Source: Citrobacter sp. Res13-Sevr-PEB04-36
GTDB lineage: Bacteria > Pseudomonadota > Gammaproteobacteria > Enterobacterales > Enterobacteriaceae
Direction of reading: 5' to 3'
Assembly: GCF_015672735.1 (NCBI RefSeq)
Contig: NZ_JADABY010000065.1
Location: 1 to 64,000, forward strand
Length of the DNA: 64,000 nucleotides
Shown: piece by piece, positions 45,046 to 57,849 of the stretch
Position numbering within the stretch: position 1 is the stretch's first letter
How the letters are laid out: every line of letters starts with the position of its first letter
Notes under the pieces: generated by a model
Databases searched by the model: none
What the model was told of the DNA's origin: nothing
Seen by the model: only the letters and a program-made list of their open reading frames with translations
Program-made: the position numbers and the translations under genes

Positions 45046-47508
45046 ATGTCACATGATCCTTTCCAGGAACGCGAAGCAGAAAAATACGCGAATCCCATCC
45101 CGAGCCGGGAATTTATCCTCGAACATTTAACTAAACGTGAAAAACCGGCCAACCGCGATGAGCTGGCCGTTGAACTCAACATTGAAGGCGAAGAGCAGCT
45201 CGAAGCGCTTCGCCGCCGCCTGCGCGCGATGGAGCGTGACGGGCAACTGGTCTTCACCCGTCGCCAGTGCTACGCACTACCGGAGCGTCTTGACCTGCTG
45301 AAAGGTACCGTTATTGGCCACCGTGATGGCTACGGCTTTCTGCGCGTAGAAGGACGTAAAGACGATCTGTATCTTTCCAGTGAGCAGATGAAAACCTGCA
45401 TCCATGGCGATCAGGTGCTGGCGCAACCGCTGGGCGCGGACCGTAAAGGCCGCCGCGAAGCGCGTATTGTGCGCGTACTGGTGCCGAAAACCAGCCAGAT
45501 TGTCGGTCGTTACTTTACCGATGCGGGCGTAGGTTTTGTCGTCCCGGACGACAGCCGCCTCAGCTTTGATATCCTGATCCCACCAGAAGAGGTGATGGGC
45601 GCCCGCATGGGCTTCGTGGTGGTGGTTGAACTGACCCAGCGCCCGACTCGTCGCACTAAAGCGGTGGGTAAAATTGTTGAAGTGCTGGGTGACAACATGG
45701 GTACCAGCATGGCTGTTGATATGGCCCTGCGTACGCACGAAATCCCTTATATCTGGCCTGATGCGGTCGTTAAACAGGTCGCCGGGCTGAAAGAAGAAGT
45801 ACCGGAAGAGGCCAAAATCGGTCGTGTTGACCTGCGTGATTTGCCGTTGGTGACAATTGATGGTGAAGATGCGCGTGACTTTGATGACGCAGTCTACTGT
45901 GAGAAGAAACGCGGCGGCGGCTGGCGTTTATGGGTGGCAATAGCTGACGTAAGCTATTACGTTCGCCCGCCAACTCCGCTGGACCAGGAAGCGCGCAGTC
46001 GCGGGACTTCCGTTTATTTCCCGTCACAGGTTGTCCCGATGTTGCCGGAGGTGCTGTCTAACGGATTGTGTTCGCTCAACCCGCAGGTAGACAGGCTGTG
46101 CATGGTTTGTGAAATGACCATCTCCACGAAAGGGCGTCTGACGGGCTATAAATTCTATGAGGCGGTGATGAGCTCCCACGCGCGTCTGACCTACACCAAG
46201 GTCTGGCATATGCTGCAGGGTGATGAAGAACTGCGTGAGCAATACGCACCGTTGGTGAAACACATTGAAGAGCTGCACAATCTCTACAAAGTGCTGGATA
46301 AAGCCCGTGAAGAACGCGGCGGTATCTCGTTTGAGAGCGAAGAGGCGAAGTTTATCTTCAATGCCGAACGTCGCATTGAACGTATCGAGCAAACGCAGCG
46401 TAACGATGCGCACAAGCTGATCGAAGAGTGCATGATCCTGGCGAACATCTCAGCGGCGCGATTTGTTGAGAAAGCCAAAGAGCCGGCACTGTTCCGTATT
46501 CACGACAAACCGACGACTGAAGCGATTACCTCCTTCCGTTCCGTGCTTGCGGAGCTGGGACTGGAGCTGCCGGGCGGCAACAAACCCGAGCCGCGCGATT
46601 ACGCCGAGTTGCTGGAGTCGATTGCCGATCGACCTGACGCAGAGATGCTGCAAACCATGCTGCTGCGATCGATGAAGCAGGCGATTTACGATCCTGAAAA
46701 CCGCGGTCACTTTGGTCTGGCACTGCAGTCTTATGCGCACTTTACCTCACCGATCCGTCGTTACCCGGACCTCTCCTTGCACCGTGCGATCAAGTATCTG
46801 CTGGCGCAGGAGCAGGGCCACAAAGGCAACACTACAGAAACCGGTGGCTACCATTACTCAATGGAAGAGATGCTGCAACTGGGTCAGCACTGTTCTATGG
46901 CTGAGCGGCGTGCAGATGAAGCCACGCGCGATGTTTCTGACTGGCTGAAGTGTGACTTCATGCTGGATCAGGTCGGTAATGTCTTTAAAGGCGTCATTGC
47001 CAGCGTGACCGGCTTTGGCTTCTTTGTTCGCCTGGATGAACTGTTTATTGACGGTCTGGTGCATGTCTCCTCGCTGGATAACGACTACTATCGCTTCGAT
47101 CAGGTAGGGCAACGCCTGACCGGTGAATCAAGCGGTCAGATGTATCGTCTGGGCGATCGCGTCGAAGTGCGTGTAGAAGCGGTCAACATGGACGAGCGTA
47201 AAATCGACTTTAGCCTGATCTCCAGCGAACGTGCCCCGCGCAACGAGGGGAAAACTGCGCGTGAAAAAGCGAAAAAAGGCGATGCGGGTAAAAGTACTGG
47301 TAGACGTCGTCAGACGGGTAAAAAGGTGAATTTCGAGCCGGATAGCGCATTCCGCGGTGAGAAAAAAGGCAAAGCCAAACCTCAAGCGGATAAAAAAACG
47401 GCTGAGAAAAAAGGCGATAAAAAAGCGAAAAAGCCATCGACAAAAACGCTTAAAATCGCAGCCGCCACCAAAGCCAAACGTGCGGCGAAAAAGAACGTCG
47501 CGCAATAA
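45046..47508 (+). CDS. rnr: Exoribonuclease RNase R
   Basis: RNase R is a 3'-5' exoribonuclease that degrades structured RNA, including rRNA fragments and tmRNA-tagged messages. It has 820 residues (E. coli 813; the extra length is in the Lys-rich tail). An N-terminal helix-turn-helix and cold-shock domains precede the RNB domain with [13 protein letters not shown] near residue 272. An S1 domain ([16 protein letters not shown], near 647) and a highly basic C-terminus follow. The start MSHDPFQ has GGAGG upstream; the upstream in-frame start overlaps nsrR and is rejected. Confidence 0.96.
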   Translation: MSHDPFQEREAEKYANPIPSREFILEHLTKREKPANRDELAVELNIEGEEQLEALRRRLRAMERDGQLVFTRRQCYALPERLDLLKGTVIGHRDGYGFLRVEGRKDDLYLSSEQMKTCIHGDQVLAQPLGADRKGRREARIVRVLVPKTSQIVGRYFTDAGVGFVVPDDSRLSFDILIPPEEVMGARMGFVVVVELTQRPTRRTKAVGKIVEVLGDNMGTSMAVDMALRTHEIPYIWPDAVVKQVAGLKEEVPEEAKIGRVDLRDLPLVTIDGEDARDFDDAVYCEKKRGGGWRLWVAIADVSYYVRPPTPLDQEARSRGTSVYFPSQVVPMLPEVLSNGLCSLNPQVDRLCMVCEMTISTKGRLTGYKFYEAVMSSHARLTYTKVWHMLQGDEELREQYAPLVKHIEELHNLYKVLDKAREERGGISFESEEAKFIFNAERRIERIEQTQRNDAHKLIEECMILANISAARFVEKAKEPALFRIHDKPTTEAITSFRSVLAELGLELPGGNKPEPRDYAELLESIADRPDAEMLQTMLLRSMKQAIYDPENRGHFGLALQSYAHFTSPIRRYPDLSLHRAIKYLLAQEQGHKGNTTETGGYHYSMEEMLQLGQHCSMAERRADEATRDVSDWLKCDFMLDQVGNVFKGVIASVTGFGFFVRLDELFIDGLVHVSSLDNDYYRFDQVGQRLTGESSGQMYRLGDRVEVRVEAVNMDERKIDFSLISSERAPRNEGKTAREKAKKGDAGKSTGRRRQTGKKVNFEPDSAFRGEKKGKAKPQADKKTAEKKGDKKAKKPSTKTLKIAAATKAKRAAKKNVAQ

Positions 47509-47584
47509 CAGTGATAAACAGTAAGCCGGGCACGATAAGTACGCTGCCCGGTGTTACACCTAAACTATCTTAACGAGTACATTC

Positions 47585-48316
47585 ATGAGTGAAATGATTT
47601 ACGGCATCCATGCGGTGCAGGCCCTGCTTGAGCGTGCGCCTGAGCGCTTTCAGGAGGTCTTTATTCTCAAAGGGCGTGAAGACAAACGCTTGCTGCCGCT
47701 GATCCATGCCCTGGAAGCACAGGGTGTTGTCATCCAGTTGGCGAATCGCCAGTTTCTGGATGAGAAAAGTGAGGGTGCGGTTCATCAGGGGATTATTGCC
47801 CGTGTGAAGCCAGGTCGTCAGTATCAGGAAAACGATCTGCCGGATCTTATCGCCTCACTCGAACAACCATTCTTTTTGATCCTCGATGGTGTCACCGATC
47901 CGCACAACTTGGGTGCTTGTCTGCGTAGCGCAGACGCTGCCGGGGTGCATGCGGTTATTGTACCGAAAGATCGTTCTGCACTGCTGAATGCGACGGCGAA
48001 AAAAGTGGCTTGTGGCGCTGCAGAAAATGTACCGCTGATCCGCGTGACCAACCTGGCACGCACCATGCGCATGCTGCAGGAAGAGAATATCTGGATCGTC
48101 GGGACAGCAGGCGAGGCGGACCATACTCTGTTCCAGAGCAAAATGACCGGCCGTATGGCGCTGGTGATGGGTGCTGAAGGCGAAGGTATGCGTCGTCTGA
48201 CTCGTGAACATTGCGATGAACTGATCAGTATTCCGATGGCGGGGAGCGTTTCATCGCTTAACGTCTCTGTTGCGACAGGTATTTGCCTGTTTGAGGCCGT
48301 TCGCCAGCGCGGGTAA
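47585..48316 (+). CDS. rlmB: 23S rRNA Gm2251 2'-O-methyltransferase RlmB
   Basis: RlmB methylates the ribose of G2251 in the 23S P loop. It has 243 residues, as in E. coli. An N-terminal substrate-binding domain (1-75) precedes the SpoU/TrmH knotted SAM domain: [21 protein letters not shown] near residue 98, [12 protein letters not shown] near 196-207 and [19 protein letters not shown] near 217. The 76-base gap from rnr has a hairpin (GCCGGGCA...TGCCCGG) but no T-tract. Terminator follows. Confidence 0.97.
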   Translation: MSEMIYGIHAVQALLERAPERFQEVFILKGREDKRLLPLIHALEAQGVVIQLANRQFLDEKSEGAVHQGIIARVKPGRQYQENDLPDLIASLEQPFFLILDGVTDPHNLGACLRSADAAGVHAVIVPKDRSALLNATAKKVACGAAENVPLIRVTNLARTMRMLQEENIWIVGTAGEADHTLFQSKMTGRMALVMGAEGEGMRRLTREHCDELISIPMAGSVSSLNVSVATGICLFEAVRQRG

Positions 48317-48335
48317 TTGATTCCCCATTCTCTCA

Positions 48336-48361
48336 AGCCATCCTCCGGGATGGCTTTTTTG
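48336..48361 (+). terminator. Terminator of nsrR-rnr-rlmB
   Basis: AGCCATCC, loop TCCG, GGATGGCT, then TTTTT. It begins 20 bases after the rlmB stop codon. Confidence 0.9.
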
Positions 48362-48435
48362 TGACCGCTATCCCAGGCACTCTCTTTGCTGAATGACCAT
48401 ACTTATGGTTACAGCCATTGACGGAGGGAGACACA

Positions 48436-50058
48436 ATGCATTGGCAAACGCATACCGTTTTTAACCAACCTGTTCCGCTCAATAACAGCAATTTATACCT
48501 ATCGGATGGGGCTCTGTGCGAAGCGGTCAATAGAGAAGGGGCGAGCTGGGACAGCGATCTCCTTGCCAGTATTGGTCAGCAGTTAGGCACTGCGGAATCG
48601 CTCGAGCTGGGCCGGTTGGCCAACGCTTATCCACCTGAACTGCTACGATATGATCCTCAGGGGCAGCGGCTGGATGATGTGCGATTTCATCCCGCCTGGC
48701 ATTTACTGATGCAGGGATTGTGCGCCAACCGTGTGCATAATCTTGCCTGGGAAGAGGATGCGAGGCAGGGGACGTTTGTTGCCCGAGCAGCGCGCTTCAT
48801 GCTGCATGCGCAGGTGGAAGCGGGAACCCTGTGCCCGGTGACCATGACCTTTGCTGCTACGCCGCTGTTACTCCAGATGTTACCTTCGCAATTCCATGAC
48901 TGGCTGACGCCGCTGCGTAGCGATCGCTACGATTCGCATCTTCTACCCGGTGGGCAAAAACGCGGCCTGCTGATTGGTATGGGGATGACGGAAAAGCAGG
49001 GCGGCTCGGATGTGCTGAGCAATACCACCCAGGCAGAACGTCTGGCGGATGGCGCGTATCGGCTGGTGGGGCATAAATGGTTTTTCTCGGTACCGCAAAG
49101 TGACGCCCATCTGGTGCTGGCGCAGGCCAGGGGAGGATTATCCTGCTTTTTTGTGCCGCGATTCTTACCTGATGGCCAGCGTAATTCCATCCGTCTTGAG
49201 CGCCTGAAAGATAAGCTAGGCAATCGCTCTAATGCCAGCTGTGAGGTCGAGTTTCAGGACGCAATAGGCTGGCTGCTGGGAGAAGAAGGTGAAGGTATTC
49301 GCCATATTCTGAAAATGGGCGGCATGACGCGTTTTGACTGTGCGCTGGGGAGCCACAGTATGATGCGCCGCGCTTTTTCTGTCGCCATTTATCATGCGCA
49401 TCAACGCCAGGTATTTGGCAAATCGTTGATTGAACAACCGATGATGCGACAGGTATTAAGCCGCATGGCGCTTCAACTGGAAGGTCAAACTGCGCTACTG
49501 TTTCGCCTGGCGCGGGCCTGGGATCGTCGAACCGATGCGAAAGAAGCGCTGTGGGCCCGGTTGTTCACTCCGGCGGCCAAGTTTTCCATCTGCAAAGGCG
49601 GCATGCCGTTTGTTGCAGAAGCCATGGAGGTGCTTGGCTGTGCAGGCTATTGCGAGGAAAGTGAACTGCCGCGTTTATACCGTGAGATGCCGGTAAACAG
49701 TATCTGGGAAGGGTCTGGCAATATTATGTGCCTTGATGTGCTGCGGGTATTGGCGAAACAACCCGGTATGGTCGACATGCTCAGTGAGGCCTTTGCTGAG
49801 GTCAAAGGGCAGGACAGACATTATGATCGGATGGTGCGTAAGCTGCAGCAGAATTTACGTAAACCCACAGAGGCGCTGGGGCGGGAAATTACGCAGCAGC
49901 TTTTTCTGCTAGGCTGTGGGACGCAGATGTTGCGCTATGCTTCTCCACTCGTGGCGCAGGCCTGGTGTCAGATGATGCTGGATACGCGCGGCGGGATGAA
50001 GTTGTCTGAACAGGTACAGAATGATTTGCTACTGCGGGCAACGGGGGGATTACGTTAG
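48436..50058 (+). CDS. aidB: Adaptive-response protein AidB
   Basis: AidB is an acyl-CoA-dehydrogenase-family flavoprotein induced in the Ada adaptive response to alkylating agents; it binds DNA and is thought to protect it. It has 540 residues (E. coli 541). The FAD-binding KMGGMTRFDC and GMTEKQGGSDVLSNTT blocks and the C-terminal NSIWEGSGNIMCLDVLR motif are present. The start MHWQTHT is preceded by GGAGGGAG; an upstream ATG 6 codons earlier overlaps that site. It is convergent with yjfN. Confidence 0.95.
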   Translation: MHWQTHTVFNQPVPLNNSNLYLSDGALCEAVNREGASWDSDLLASIGQQLGTAESLELGRLANAYPPELLRYDPQGQRLDDVRFHPAWHLLMQGLCANRVHNLAWEEDARQGTFVARAARFMLHAQVEAGTLCPVTMTFAATPLLLQMLPSQFHDWLTPLRSDRYDSHLLPGGQKRGLLIGMGMTEKQGGSDVLSNTTQAERLADGAYRLVGHKWFFSVPQSDAHLVLAQARGGLSCFFVPRFLPDGQRNSIRLERLKDKLGNRSNASCEVEFQDAIGWLLGEEGEGIRHILKMGGMTRFDCALGSHSMMRRAFSVAIYHAHQRQVFGKSLIEQPMMRQVLSRMALQLEGQTALLFRLARAWDRRTDAKEALWARLFTPAAKFSICKGGMPFVAEAMEVLGCAGYCEESELPRLYREMPVNSIWEGSGNIMCLDVLRVLAKQPGMVDMLSEAFAEVKGQDRHYDRMVRKLQQNLRKPTEALGREITQQLFLLGCGTQMLRYASPLVAQAWCQMMLDTRGGMKLSEQVQNDLLLRATGGLR

Positions 50059-50063
50059 CAGCT

Positions 50064-50146
50064 TGCCTGATGGCAACACTGGCATATCTTATCTGGCCTA
50101 CACCCTTCTTTGCGATGTAGGCCGGATAAGCGAGCGTCATCTGGCG
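50064..50146. repeat. REP/BIME between aidB and yjfN
   Basis: Two REP-like units in opposite orientation. The first is TGCCTGATGGCA...ATCTTATCTGGCCTACA. The second is TGTAGGCCGGATAAG...GTCATCTGGCGG. They occupy nearly the entire 93-base gap between converging genes, the usual BIME setting. Confidence 0.85.
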
Positions 50147-50151
50147 GAATA

Positions 50152-50427
50152 TTACGCATAGAGTATGGCCTGAACGCGCCAATTATCGGGCTGCTGTTCT
50201 TCGTACATTTGAATGATCCGATACCATGAGGCACCTTGCTCATCCGCTTTTAACGCTACAACGCGCTCTACATCCTGCGGATTTCCCGCAATGTTACTGA
50301 CGGATATCTGACCAATTTCGTTGAGACCCGTTACGCAGTCAGCACTGGCGAACTCGGCAGACTGTGCCGTGGTATCCACCATTCCAGCAGAAAGCAGCAG
50401 TGAGGATAAGGCTAGTGATTGTTTCAT
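50152..50427 (-). CDS. yjfN: DUF1471 protein YjfN
   Basis: A 91-residue exported protein, the E. coli length. After a signal peptide ending at about TTAQSAEFASAD, a DUF1471 (YhcN/BhsA) fold covers the mature part: ADCVTGLNEIGQISVSN and ASWYRIIQMYEEQQPDNWRVQAILYA. In E. coli YjfN has been reported to activate the periplasmic protease DegP; that is family knowledge, not visible here. An upstream in-frame start adds four residues. It is one of three DUF1471-type genes in this stretch. Confidence 0.88.
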   Translation of the reverse strand: MKQSLALSSLLLSAGMVDTTAQSAEFASADCVTGLNEIGQISVSNIAGNPQDVERVVALKADEQGASWYRIIQMYEEQQPDNWRVQAILYA

Positions 50428-50574
50428 CGTCAGCTCCATTATTCGTACCCCTACACGTGGCAGGGCATTCCATCGCGAGAATAAACCTCCAGCTCCCTGC
50501 TGTCGGTTTATTGTGCACAGGAAAACGCATAGGGGCGCAAAGCAATGTAAAACTGACTAAATTTCAACCCAATG

Positions 50575-50877
50575 TTATTTACGATACAAAATAGCTTGTG
50601 AATACCATTGGCCAGTTACGATGGTCTCATCGACTAATAAGACAACGTAATAATCAGCTTTAGCCGCGACGGCTTTGGCTCGGATCTCTGCCAGCGCATC
50701 ATCCGGAGAACCTCTAACCAGCGCGCTCACTGTCCCTATTCGCTGCAAGCCATTACTCTGGTCGCGGCGAATTTCTTGCGGGTGATCGGCTACGGGCGGT
50801 GCCGGTTGTGGCGTACCTTGCAGCACGCTACAGGCGCTTAACAACATCACCAGCATCAAAGAGGCAAACCGACGCAT
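50575..50877 (-). CDS. bsmA: DUF1471 lipoprotein BsmA
   Basis: BsmA (YjfO) is linked in E. coli to biofilm stress and peroxide/acid tolerance. The chosen start MRRFASLM gives 100 residues; the E. coli annotation (109) corresponds to the in-frame ATG at 50904, which has no clear ribosome site. The signal peptide ends at lipobox LLSAC, so this member is a lipoprotein. The DUF1471 part runs from GLQRIGTVSAL to GQWYSQAILYRK. Confidence 0.85.
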   Translation of the reverse strand: MRRFASLMLVMLLSACSVLQGTPQPAPPVADHPQEIRRDQSNGLQRIGTVSALVRGSPDDALAEIRAKAVAAKADYYVVLLVDETIVTGQWYSQAILYRK

Positions 50878-51085
50878 AACTCTATCTCGTTTCCTGATAG
50901 CCATAGTGTAGTGCCTTATTAATTTCCCTTTAGGGGAATGTTCCCGAATTGTTATCTCTCACGCGATTTTCGAATGAAAATGTTGCGAAAGCGTAACCCA
51001 GTTCTCAACATTATGAATCATTGCCGCACACATTCACTTGCGTTAAGTATTTCGCCATGGCATACCAGAAAAAAAGAGGCGACAA

Positions 51086-51835
51086 ATGATAGAAATTGAA
51101 ACACGACAGCTGGTGGGGATCCCTGTCCTGCACGCATTTCCTGCGGATAAACGCGACCGTTCACTCCCCTGCGTTATCGTCTACCACGGGTTTACCTCTT
51201 CCAGTCTGGTCTACAGCTATTTTGCCGTCGCACTGGCACAGGCCGGGTTTCGGGTCATCATGCCCGATGCGCCCGAACATGGCACGCGCTTCCACGGTGA
51301 TGTGCAGGAAAGAATGCACCGATTCTGGCAGATATTGCAGCAAAACATGCAGGAATTTACGGCTTTACGTGCGGCGCTGGTGGCAGAAAATTGGTTGCTG
51401 GATGAGCGCCTTGCGGTGGCTGGAGCATCCATGGGGGGGATGACGACGCTGGGTATTATGGCACGCCATTCCGACGTGAAATGTGCAGCCTGCCTGATGG
51501 GGTCGGGCTATTTTACTCAGCTCGCCCATACGCTTTTTCCGCCGGTATTGGCACAGACGCCGGAGCAGCAGGCGGAATTTGACGCGATTATCGCGCCACT
51601 TGCTGACTGGGAGGTGACGCATCAACTGGAACGCCTGGCCGACAGACCGCTGCTGTTGTGGCATGGTCAAGACGACGACGTGGTGCCGGCGATGGAAACC
51701 TTCCGCCTGCAGCAGGCATTGATCCAGGCAGGTCTGGACAACTTACTGACCTGCCAGTGGGAAGCGGGCGTACGGCATCGCATCACGCCAGAAGCGCTGG
51801 CCGCGACAGTCGCGTTTTTCCGCCAACACCTCTAA
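51086..51835 (+). CDS. yjfP: Alpha/beta-hydrolase esterase YjfP
   Basis: A 249-residue cytoplasmic esterase, the E. coli length. The oxyanion region YHGFTSSSL lies near residue 33-41. The nucleophile elbow GASMGG (Ser at about residue 117) and the later Asp/His positions in [11 protein letters not shown] and [10 protein letters not shown] complete a typical triad. E. coli YjfP has carboxylesterase activity on short acyl esters; the natural substrate is unknown. GAGGCG precedes the ATG. Its end overlaps convergent ulaR by 4 bases. Confidence 0.9.
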   Translation: MIEIETRQLVGIPVLHAFPADKRDRSLPCVIVYHGFTSSSLVYSYFAVALAQAGFRVIMPDAPEHGTRFHGDVQERMHRFWQILQQNMQEFTALRAALVAENWLLDERLAVAGASMGGMTTLGIMARHSDVKCAACLMGSGYFTQLAHTLFPPVLAQTPEQQAEFDAIIAPLADWEVTHQLERLADRPLLLWHGQDDDVVPAMETFRLQQALIQAGLDNLLTCQWEAGVRHRITPEALAATVAFFRQHL

Positions 51836-52587
51836 ACGCGCAGAATAGTCACGCCCTGTGCTTCCAACTGTTGCAGGATCTCAGGGTTCGCATTTTTGCC
51901 GGTAATCAGCATGTCGATTTGATCGGCACGGCTGAACAGCATGCCCGCGCGCTCACCGACCTTGCTGCTATCGACCAGCACCACCAGTTTGCCGACCACA
52001 TTAAGCATTTTTTGTTCTGCCATCGCGGTTAGCATATCGGTTTTATACAACCCATCAGCGGTCAATCCTTTACCGCTGGTAAACATCCAGTGTCCGGCAT
52101 AAAGGCTATTTTCGCTGCCTTGCGGACTCAGCGTGATGGACTGGCTCTTGTTGTATTGCCCTCCCATGATGATCACACTTTCATGTTCCTGGTCGATCAG
52201 AAAATTCGCCAGTGGCAGGTAGTTGGTGATGATCTGCACCGGCTTGCCACACATTTCGCGGCCAAGCAGGAACGCCGTTGATCCACAGTTGATCACCACG
52301 CTTTCACCCGCGTTAACTAACTGGGAAGCTGCTTTGGCTATCCGCACTTTTTCGTCGTGGTTTTGCGCCTGATGCAGGTTCATTGGGGTCCAGCGCGGGC
52401 GCTGCTGGGTAATGGCTTCAGCGCCATTACGGACTTTCTTGAGCTTACCGCTTTCGTCGAGCTTGTTGATATCCCGGCGTGCCGTGGCCGGTGAAATCCC
52501 CAGACGCTCAATCACGTTCTCAACGGTAACAAAGCCCAATTGCGCCAGCATATCCAGCAATATTTGATGTCTTTGTGCTTCAGTCAT
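51832..52587 (-). CDS. ulaR: L-ascorbate utilisation repressor UlaR
   Basis: A DeoR-family repressor that controls ulaG and ulaABCDEF and releases DNA when L-ascorbate-6-phosphate binds. It has 251 residues, as in E. coli. The N-terminal helix-turn-helix ([38 protein letters not shown], here cited only as residues 6-43) and the C-terminal sugar-phosphate isomerase-like domain with [10 protein letters not shown] near residue 101 are present. It sits between yjfP and ulaG. Confidence 0.95.
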   Translation of the reverse strand: MTEAQRHQILLDMLAQLGFVTVENVIERLGISPATARRDINKLDESGKLKKVRNGAEAITQQRPRWTPMNLHQAQNHDEKVRIAKAASQLVNAGESVVINCGSTAFLLGREMCGKPVQIITNYLPLANFLIDQEHESVIIMGGQYNKSQSITLSPQGSENSLYAGHWMFTSGKGLTADGLYKTDMLTAMAEQKMLNVVGKLVVLVDSSKVGERAGMLFSRADQIDMLITGKNANPEILQQLEAQGVTILRV

Positions 52588-52694
52588 GAGCTATTCCGAT
52601 ACAAATTGATTTGAAAAGATGATATTTGAAATAGCCTGAAAATACTAAGATAAATGGGTAAAAATGCCGGGAAGACCCGGCATTTTAAGTGCAA

Positions 52695-53759
52695 TCACAG
52701 GAAGGATTTAAACGGTAAGTCCGGTTCAATCGTGAAGCAGTCTTCAAAGCCGCGTGGGTAGTGATATTCAAAATTATCTTTGTCCAGCGGCCAGGTAAAC
52801 TTGCCGCCAACCTGCCAGATAAACGGTTTGAAGCCATATTTCAGTCGGTCTTTTTTCATCTCCCACAGGACGCGGATCTCCTGAGGATCGGCCTGGAAGT
52901 TAGACCAAATATCATGGTGGAACGGGATAACCACCTGGGTTTTCAGCGCTTCTGCCATGCGCAGCATATCGGAACTGGTCATTTTGTCGGTGATACCGCG
53001 TGGGTTCTCACCGTAGGAGCCCAGTGCGACGTCAATCTGATGCTCATTACCGTGCTTCGCATAGTAGTTGGAGTAGTGGGAATCACCACTGTGATACAGC
53101 GTGCCACCCGGCGTTTTGAACAGGTAGTTAACTGCACGAGCATCCATACCATCAGGAAGGACACCTGCCGCTTTTTGATCCGCAGGCAAGGTGATCAATG
53201 CGGTGCGATCAAATGCGTCGAGCGCATGAATTTCAATATCTTTTACTTTAACCACGTCACCTGGTTTCACCACGATGCAGCGTTCTTTTGGTATGCCCCA
53301 GCCTACCCACAAATCCACACAGGTTTGCGGCCCGATAAACGGGACATCATCGGCACAGTTCTGCATGACGGCGGCGGCAACGTTCACGTCTATGTGATCG
53401 TTATGATCGTGAGTAGCAAGGATGGCGTCGACCTGGCGGATGGCGAAAGGATCGAGAACAAACGGTGTAGTGCGCAGGTTTGGCTGGAGTTTCTTCACGC
53501 CAGCCATACGTTGCATCTGATGGCCTGTTTTCATCAGCGGATTACCGTGGCTCTGCTTGCCTGTTCCGCACCAGAAGTCGACGCAGACGTTAGTCCCACC
53601 TTCCGATTTCAGCCAAATTCCGGTACAGCCCAGCCACCACATCGCAAAGGTGCCCGGCGCAACCTGTTCTTGTTCGATCTCTTCATTCAGCCAGCTACCC
53701 CACTCCGGGAACGTGCTCAGGATCCATGATTCACGCGTGATACTTTTTACTTTACTCAT
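52695..53759 (-). CDS. ulaG: L-ascorbate-6-phosphate lactonase UlaG
   Basis: UlaG opens L-ascorbate-6-phosphate to 3-keto-L-gulonate-6-phosphate. It has 354 residues, as in E. coli. The metallo-beta-lactamase metal motif [10 protein letters not shown] (HxHxDH) lies near residues 110-119; a second ligand block [13 protein letters not shown] is near 233. The start MSKVKSITR matches E. coli; an upstream frame adds five residues. It is divergent from ulaA across the shared ula control region. Confidence 0.96.
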   Translation of the reverse strand: MSKVKSITRESWILSTFPEWGSWLNEEIEQEQVAPGTFAMWWLGCTGIWLKSEGGTNVCVDFWCGTGKQSHGNPLMKTGHQMQRMAGVKKLQPNLRTTPFVLDPFAIRQVDAILATHDHNDHIDVNVAAAVMQNCADDVPFIGPQTCVDLWVGWGIPKERCIVVKPGDVVKVKDIEIHALDAFDRTALITLPADQKAAGVLPDGMDARAVNYLFKTPGGTLYHSGDSHYSNYYAKHGNEHQIDVALGSYGENPRGITDKMTSSDMLRMAEALKTQVVIPFHHDIWSNFQADPQEIRVLWEMKKDRLKYGFKPFIWQVGGKFTWPLDKDNFEYHYPRGFEDCFTIEPDLPFKSFL

Positions 53760-55523
<1,764 letters not shown>

Positions 55524-55538
55524 TAAGGAGTTCCGATT

Positions 55539-55844
55539 ATGACCGTACGTATTCTGGCTGTATGTGGTAATGGGCAGGGCAGCTCCATGATCATGAAAAT
55601 GAAAGTGGACCAGTTTTTAACCCAGTCAAATATCGACCACACGGTGAACAGTTGCGCGGTGGGAGAATACAAAAGCGAATTGAGCGGCGCGGATATCATC
55701 ATCGCCTCCACCCATATCGCAGGTGAGATTACCGTTACCGGCAACAAATACGTGGTAGGCGTACGCAACATGCTGTCACCTGCTGACTTTGGTCCGAAGC
55801 TGTTGGAAGTGATCAAAGAACATTTCCCGAAGGACGTGAAGTAA
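55539..55844 (+). CDS. ulaB: L-ascorbate PTS subunit EIIB (UlaB)
   Basis: UlaB passes phosphate from UlaC to L-ascorbate. It has 101 residues as in E. coli. The active-site Cys is Cys9 in the P-loop [14 protein letters not shown] precedes the start. It is 15 bases after ulaA and 9 bases before ulaC. Confidence 0.97.
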   Translation: MTVRILAVCGNGQGSSMIMKMKVDQFLTQSNIDHTVNSCAVGEYKSELSGADIIIASTHIAGEITVTGNKYVVGVRNMLSPADFGPKLLEVIKEHFPKDVK

Positions 55845-55853
55845 GGACGCACC

Positions 55854-56321
55854 ATGAAATTACGTGATTCGCTGGTGGAAAATAACTCCATCCTTTTACA
55901 GGCTGACGCCGGCACCTGGCAGGAAGCAGTAAAACTGAGCGTTGATCTGCTGGTTAAGGCTGATGTGGTTGAGCCGCGCTACTACCAGGCCATTCTGGAT
56001 GGCGTTGCCCAGCATGGTCCCTATTTTGTGATAGCACCGGGTCTGGCGATGCCGCACGGGCGCCCGGAAGAAGGTGTGAAGAAAACCGGGTTTGCGCTGG
56101 TGACCCTGAAAACGCCGCTGGTCTTCAACCATGAAGATAACGACCCGGTCGATATCCTGATAACCATGGCGGCGGTTGATGCCAATACCCATCAAGAAGT
56201 GGGCATCATGCAGATCGTCAATCTGTTTGACGATGAAGCTAACTTCGACCGTTTACGCGCCTGCCGCACCGCGCAGGAAGTGCTGGATTTAATTGATAAC
56301 GCCAACGCGGCGGCTGTTTAA
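55854..56321 (+). CDS. ulaC: L-ascorbate PTS subunit EIIA (UlaC)
   Basis: UlaC accepts phosphate from HPr and passes it to UlaB. It has 155 residues (E. coli 154). The phosphorylated His is His68 in [12 protein letters not shown]. The overall fold is the mannitol/fructose-type EIIA. AGGACG precedes the ATG. ulaD follows 13 bases later. Confidence 0.96.
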   Translation: MKLRDSLVENNSILLQADAGTWQEAVKLSVDLLVKADVVEPRYYQAILDGVAQHGPYFVIAPGLAMPHGRPEEGVKKTGFALVTLKTPLVFNHEDNDPVDILITMAAVDANTHQEVGIMQIVNLFDDEANFDRLRACRTAQEVLDLIDNANAAAV

Positions 56322-56334
56322 AAGGAACACCAAA

Positions 56335-56985
56335 ATGTCATTACCTATGTTGCAGGTTGCGCTGGATAACCAATCCATGTCTTCCGCGTATGAAACAACG
56401 CGTCTGATTGCTGATGAAGTGGATATTATTGAAGTCGGCACCATTCTTTGCGTGGCAGAAGGCGTGCGTGCGGTTCGTGACCTGAAGGCGCTGTACCCGC
56501 ATAAAATTGTACTGGCGGATGCCAAAATTGCTGATGCGGGCAAAATTCTCTCCCGTATGTGCTTTGAAGCCAACGCCGACTGGGTGACGGTCATCTGTTG
56601 TGCGGATATCAACACTACCAAAGGTGCGCTGGACGTGGCGAAAGAGTTCAACGGCGATGTGCAGATTGAACTGACTGGCTACTGGACCTGGGAACAGGCG
56701 CAGGAATGGCGTGATGCTGGTATTAGACAGGTGGTATATCACCGCAGCCGTGATGCGCAGGCCGCTGGCGTGGCATGGGGTGAGGCGGACATCAGTGCCA
56801 TTAAACGACTGGCGGATATGGGCTTTAAAGTTACCGTAACCGGCGGCCTGGCGCTGGAAGATCTGCCGTTGTTCAAAGGCATTCCGATTCACGTCTTTAT
56901 CGCCGGTCGCAGCATTCGCGATGCGGCTTCGCCGGTTGAAGCCGCTCGTCAATTTAAACGCTCTATTGCTCAGCTTTGGGGCTAA
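56335..56985 (+). CDS. ulaD: 3-keto-L-gulonate-6-phosphate decarboxylase UlaD
   Basis: UlaD decarboxylates 3-keto-L-gulonate-6-P to L-xylulose-5-P. It has 216 residues, as in E. coli, and belongs to the orotidine-phosphate-decarboxylase suprafamily. The catalytic strand [11 protein letters not shown] lies near residues 60-70 (Lys/Asp of the metal and catalytic site), and the phosphate site is in VTGGLALED and [10 protein letters not shown]. The start [13 protein letters not shown] has AAAGGAAC upstream; a longer upstream frame overlaps ulaC and is rejected. Confidence 0.97.
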   Translation: MSLPMLQVALDNQSMSSAYETTRLIADEVDIIEVGTILCVAEGVRAVRDLKALYPHKIVLADAKIADAGKILSRMCFEANADWVTVICCADINTTKGALDVAKEFNGDVQIELTGYWTWEQAQEWRDAGIRQVVYHRSRDAQAAGVAWGEADISAIKRLADMGFKVTVTGGLALEDLPLFKGIPIHVFIAGRSIRDAASPVEAARQFKRSIAQLWG

Positions 56986-56994
56986 GGAGCGGTT

Positions 56995-57849
56995 ATGCTG
57001 TCGAAAAAAATTCCGCTCGGCATCTATGAAAAAGCCCTCCCTGCCGAGGAGGGCTGGCAAGAACGCTTGCAGTTGGCAAAAGAGCTGGGTTTTGACTTCG
57101 TCGAGATGTCGGTGGATGAAACCGACGCCCGTCTGTCGCGGTTGGACTGGAGTCGCGAGCAACGTCTGGCGTTGGTCAATGCTATCGCTGAAACCGGTGT
57201 GCGGGTGCCGTCTATGTGCCTGAGCGCACATCGTCGTTTCCCGCTGGGCAGCGAAGATGACGCGGTACGTGCGCAGGGTCTGGAGATCATGCGTAAAGCG
57301 ATCCAGTTCGCCCAGGACGTCGGTATTCGTGTTATTCAACTCGCGGGTTACGACGTTTACTATCAGGAAGCCAACAACGAGACGCGCCGCCGTTTCCGTG
57401 ATGGGTTGAAAGAGAGCGTTGAGATGGCGAGCCGCGCACAGGTGACGCTGGCGATGGAAATCATGGATTACCCATTGATGAACTCGATCAGCAAGGCGCT
57501 GGGCTATGCGCACTATCTGAATAACCCGTGGTTCCAGCTCTACCCCGATATCGGCAATCTGTCGGCCTGGGATAACGACGTGCAGATGGAACTACAAGCC
57601 GGAATCGGGCATATCGTCGCTGTACATGTGAAAGACACCAAACCTGGCGTTTTCAAAAACGTGCCGTTTGGTGAAGGGGTTGTCGATTTTGAACGCTGTT
57701 TCGAAACACTCAAGCAAAGCGGCTATTGCGGGCCATACCTGATTGAGATGTGGAGTGAAACGTCAGATGACCCTGCGACTGAAGTAGCGAAAGCGCGTGA
57801 TTGGGTGAAAGCGCGTATGGCAAATGTAGGTCTGGTGGAGGCGGCGTAA
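56995..57849 (+). CDS. ulaE: L-xylulose-5-phosphate 3-epimerase UlaE
   Basis: UlaE converts L-xylulose-5-P to L-ribulose-5-P. It has 284 residues as in E. coli and a TIM-barrel AP-endonuclease-2-type fold. Metal ligands fall in [12 protein letters not shown] (Glu about 155), PDIGNLSAW and [10 protein letters not shown], with a final Glu in IEMWSE. Its stop codon overlaps the ulaF start (TAATG). Confidence 0.96.
   Translation: MLSKKIPLGIYEKALPAEEGWQERLQLAKELGFDFVEMSVDETDARLSRLDWSREQRLALVNAIAETGVRVPSMCLSAHRRFPLGSEDDAVRAQGLEIMRKAIQFAQDVGIRVIQLAGYDVYYQEANNETRRRFRDGLKESVEMASRAQVTLAMEIMDYPLMNSISKALGYAHYLNNPWFQLYPDIGNLSAWDNDVQMELQAGIGHIVAVHVKDTKPGVFKNVPFGEGVVDFERCFETLKQSGYCGPYLIEMWSETSDDPATEVAKARDWVKARMANVGLVEAA

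Noticed and set aside
47509..47584. Hairpin between rnr and rlmB as a terminator
   Set aside because: The GCCGGGCA/TGCCCGG stem has no T-tract, and rlmB is expected to be co-transcribed with rnr. It may instead be REP-like.
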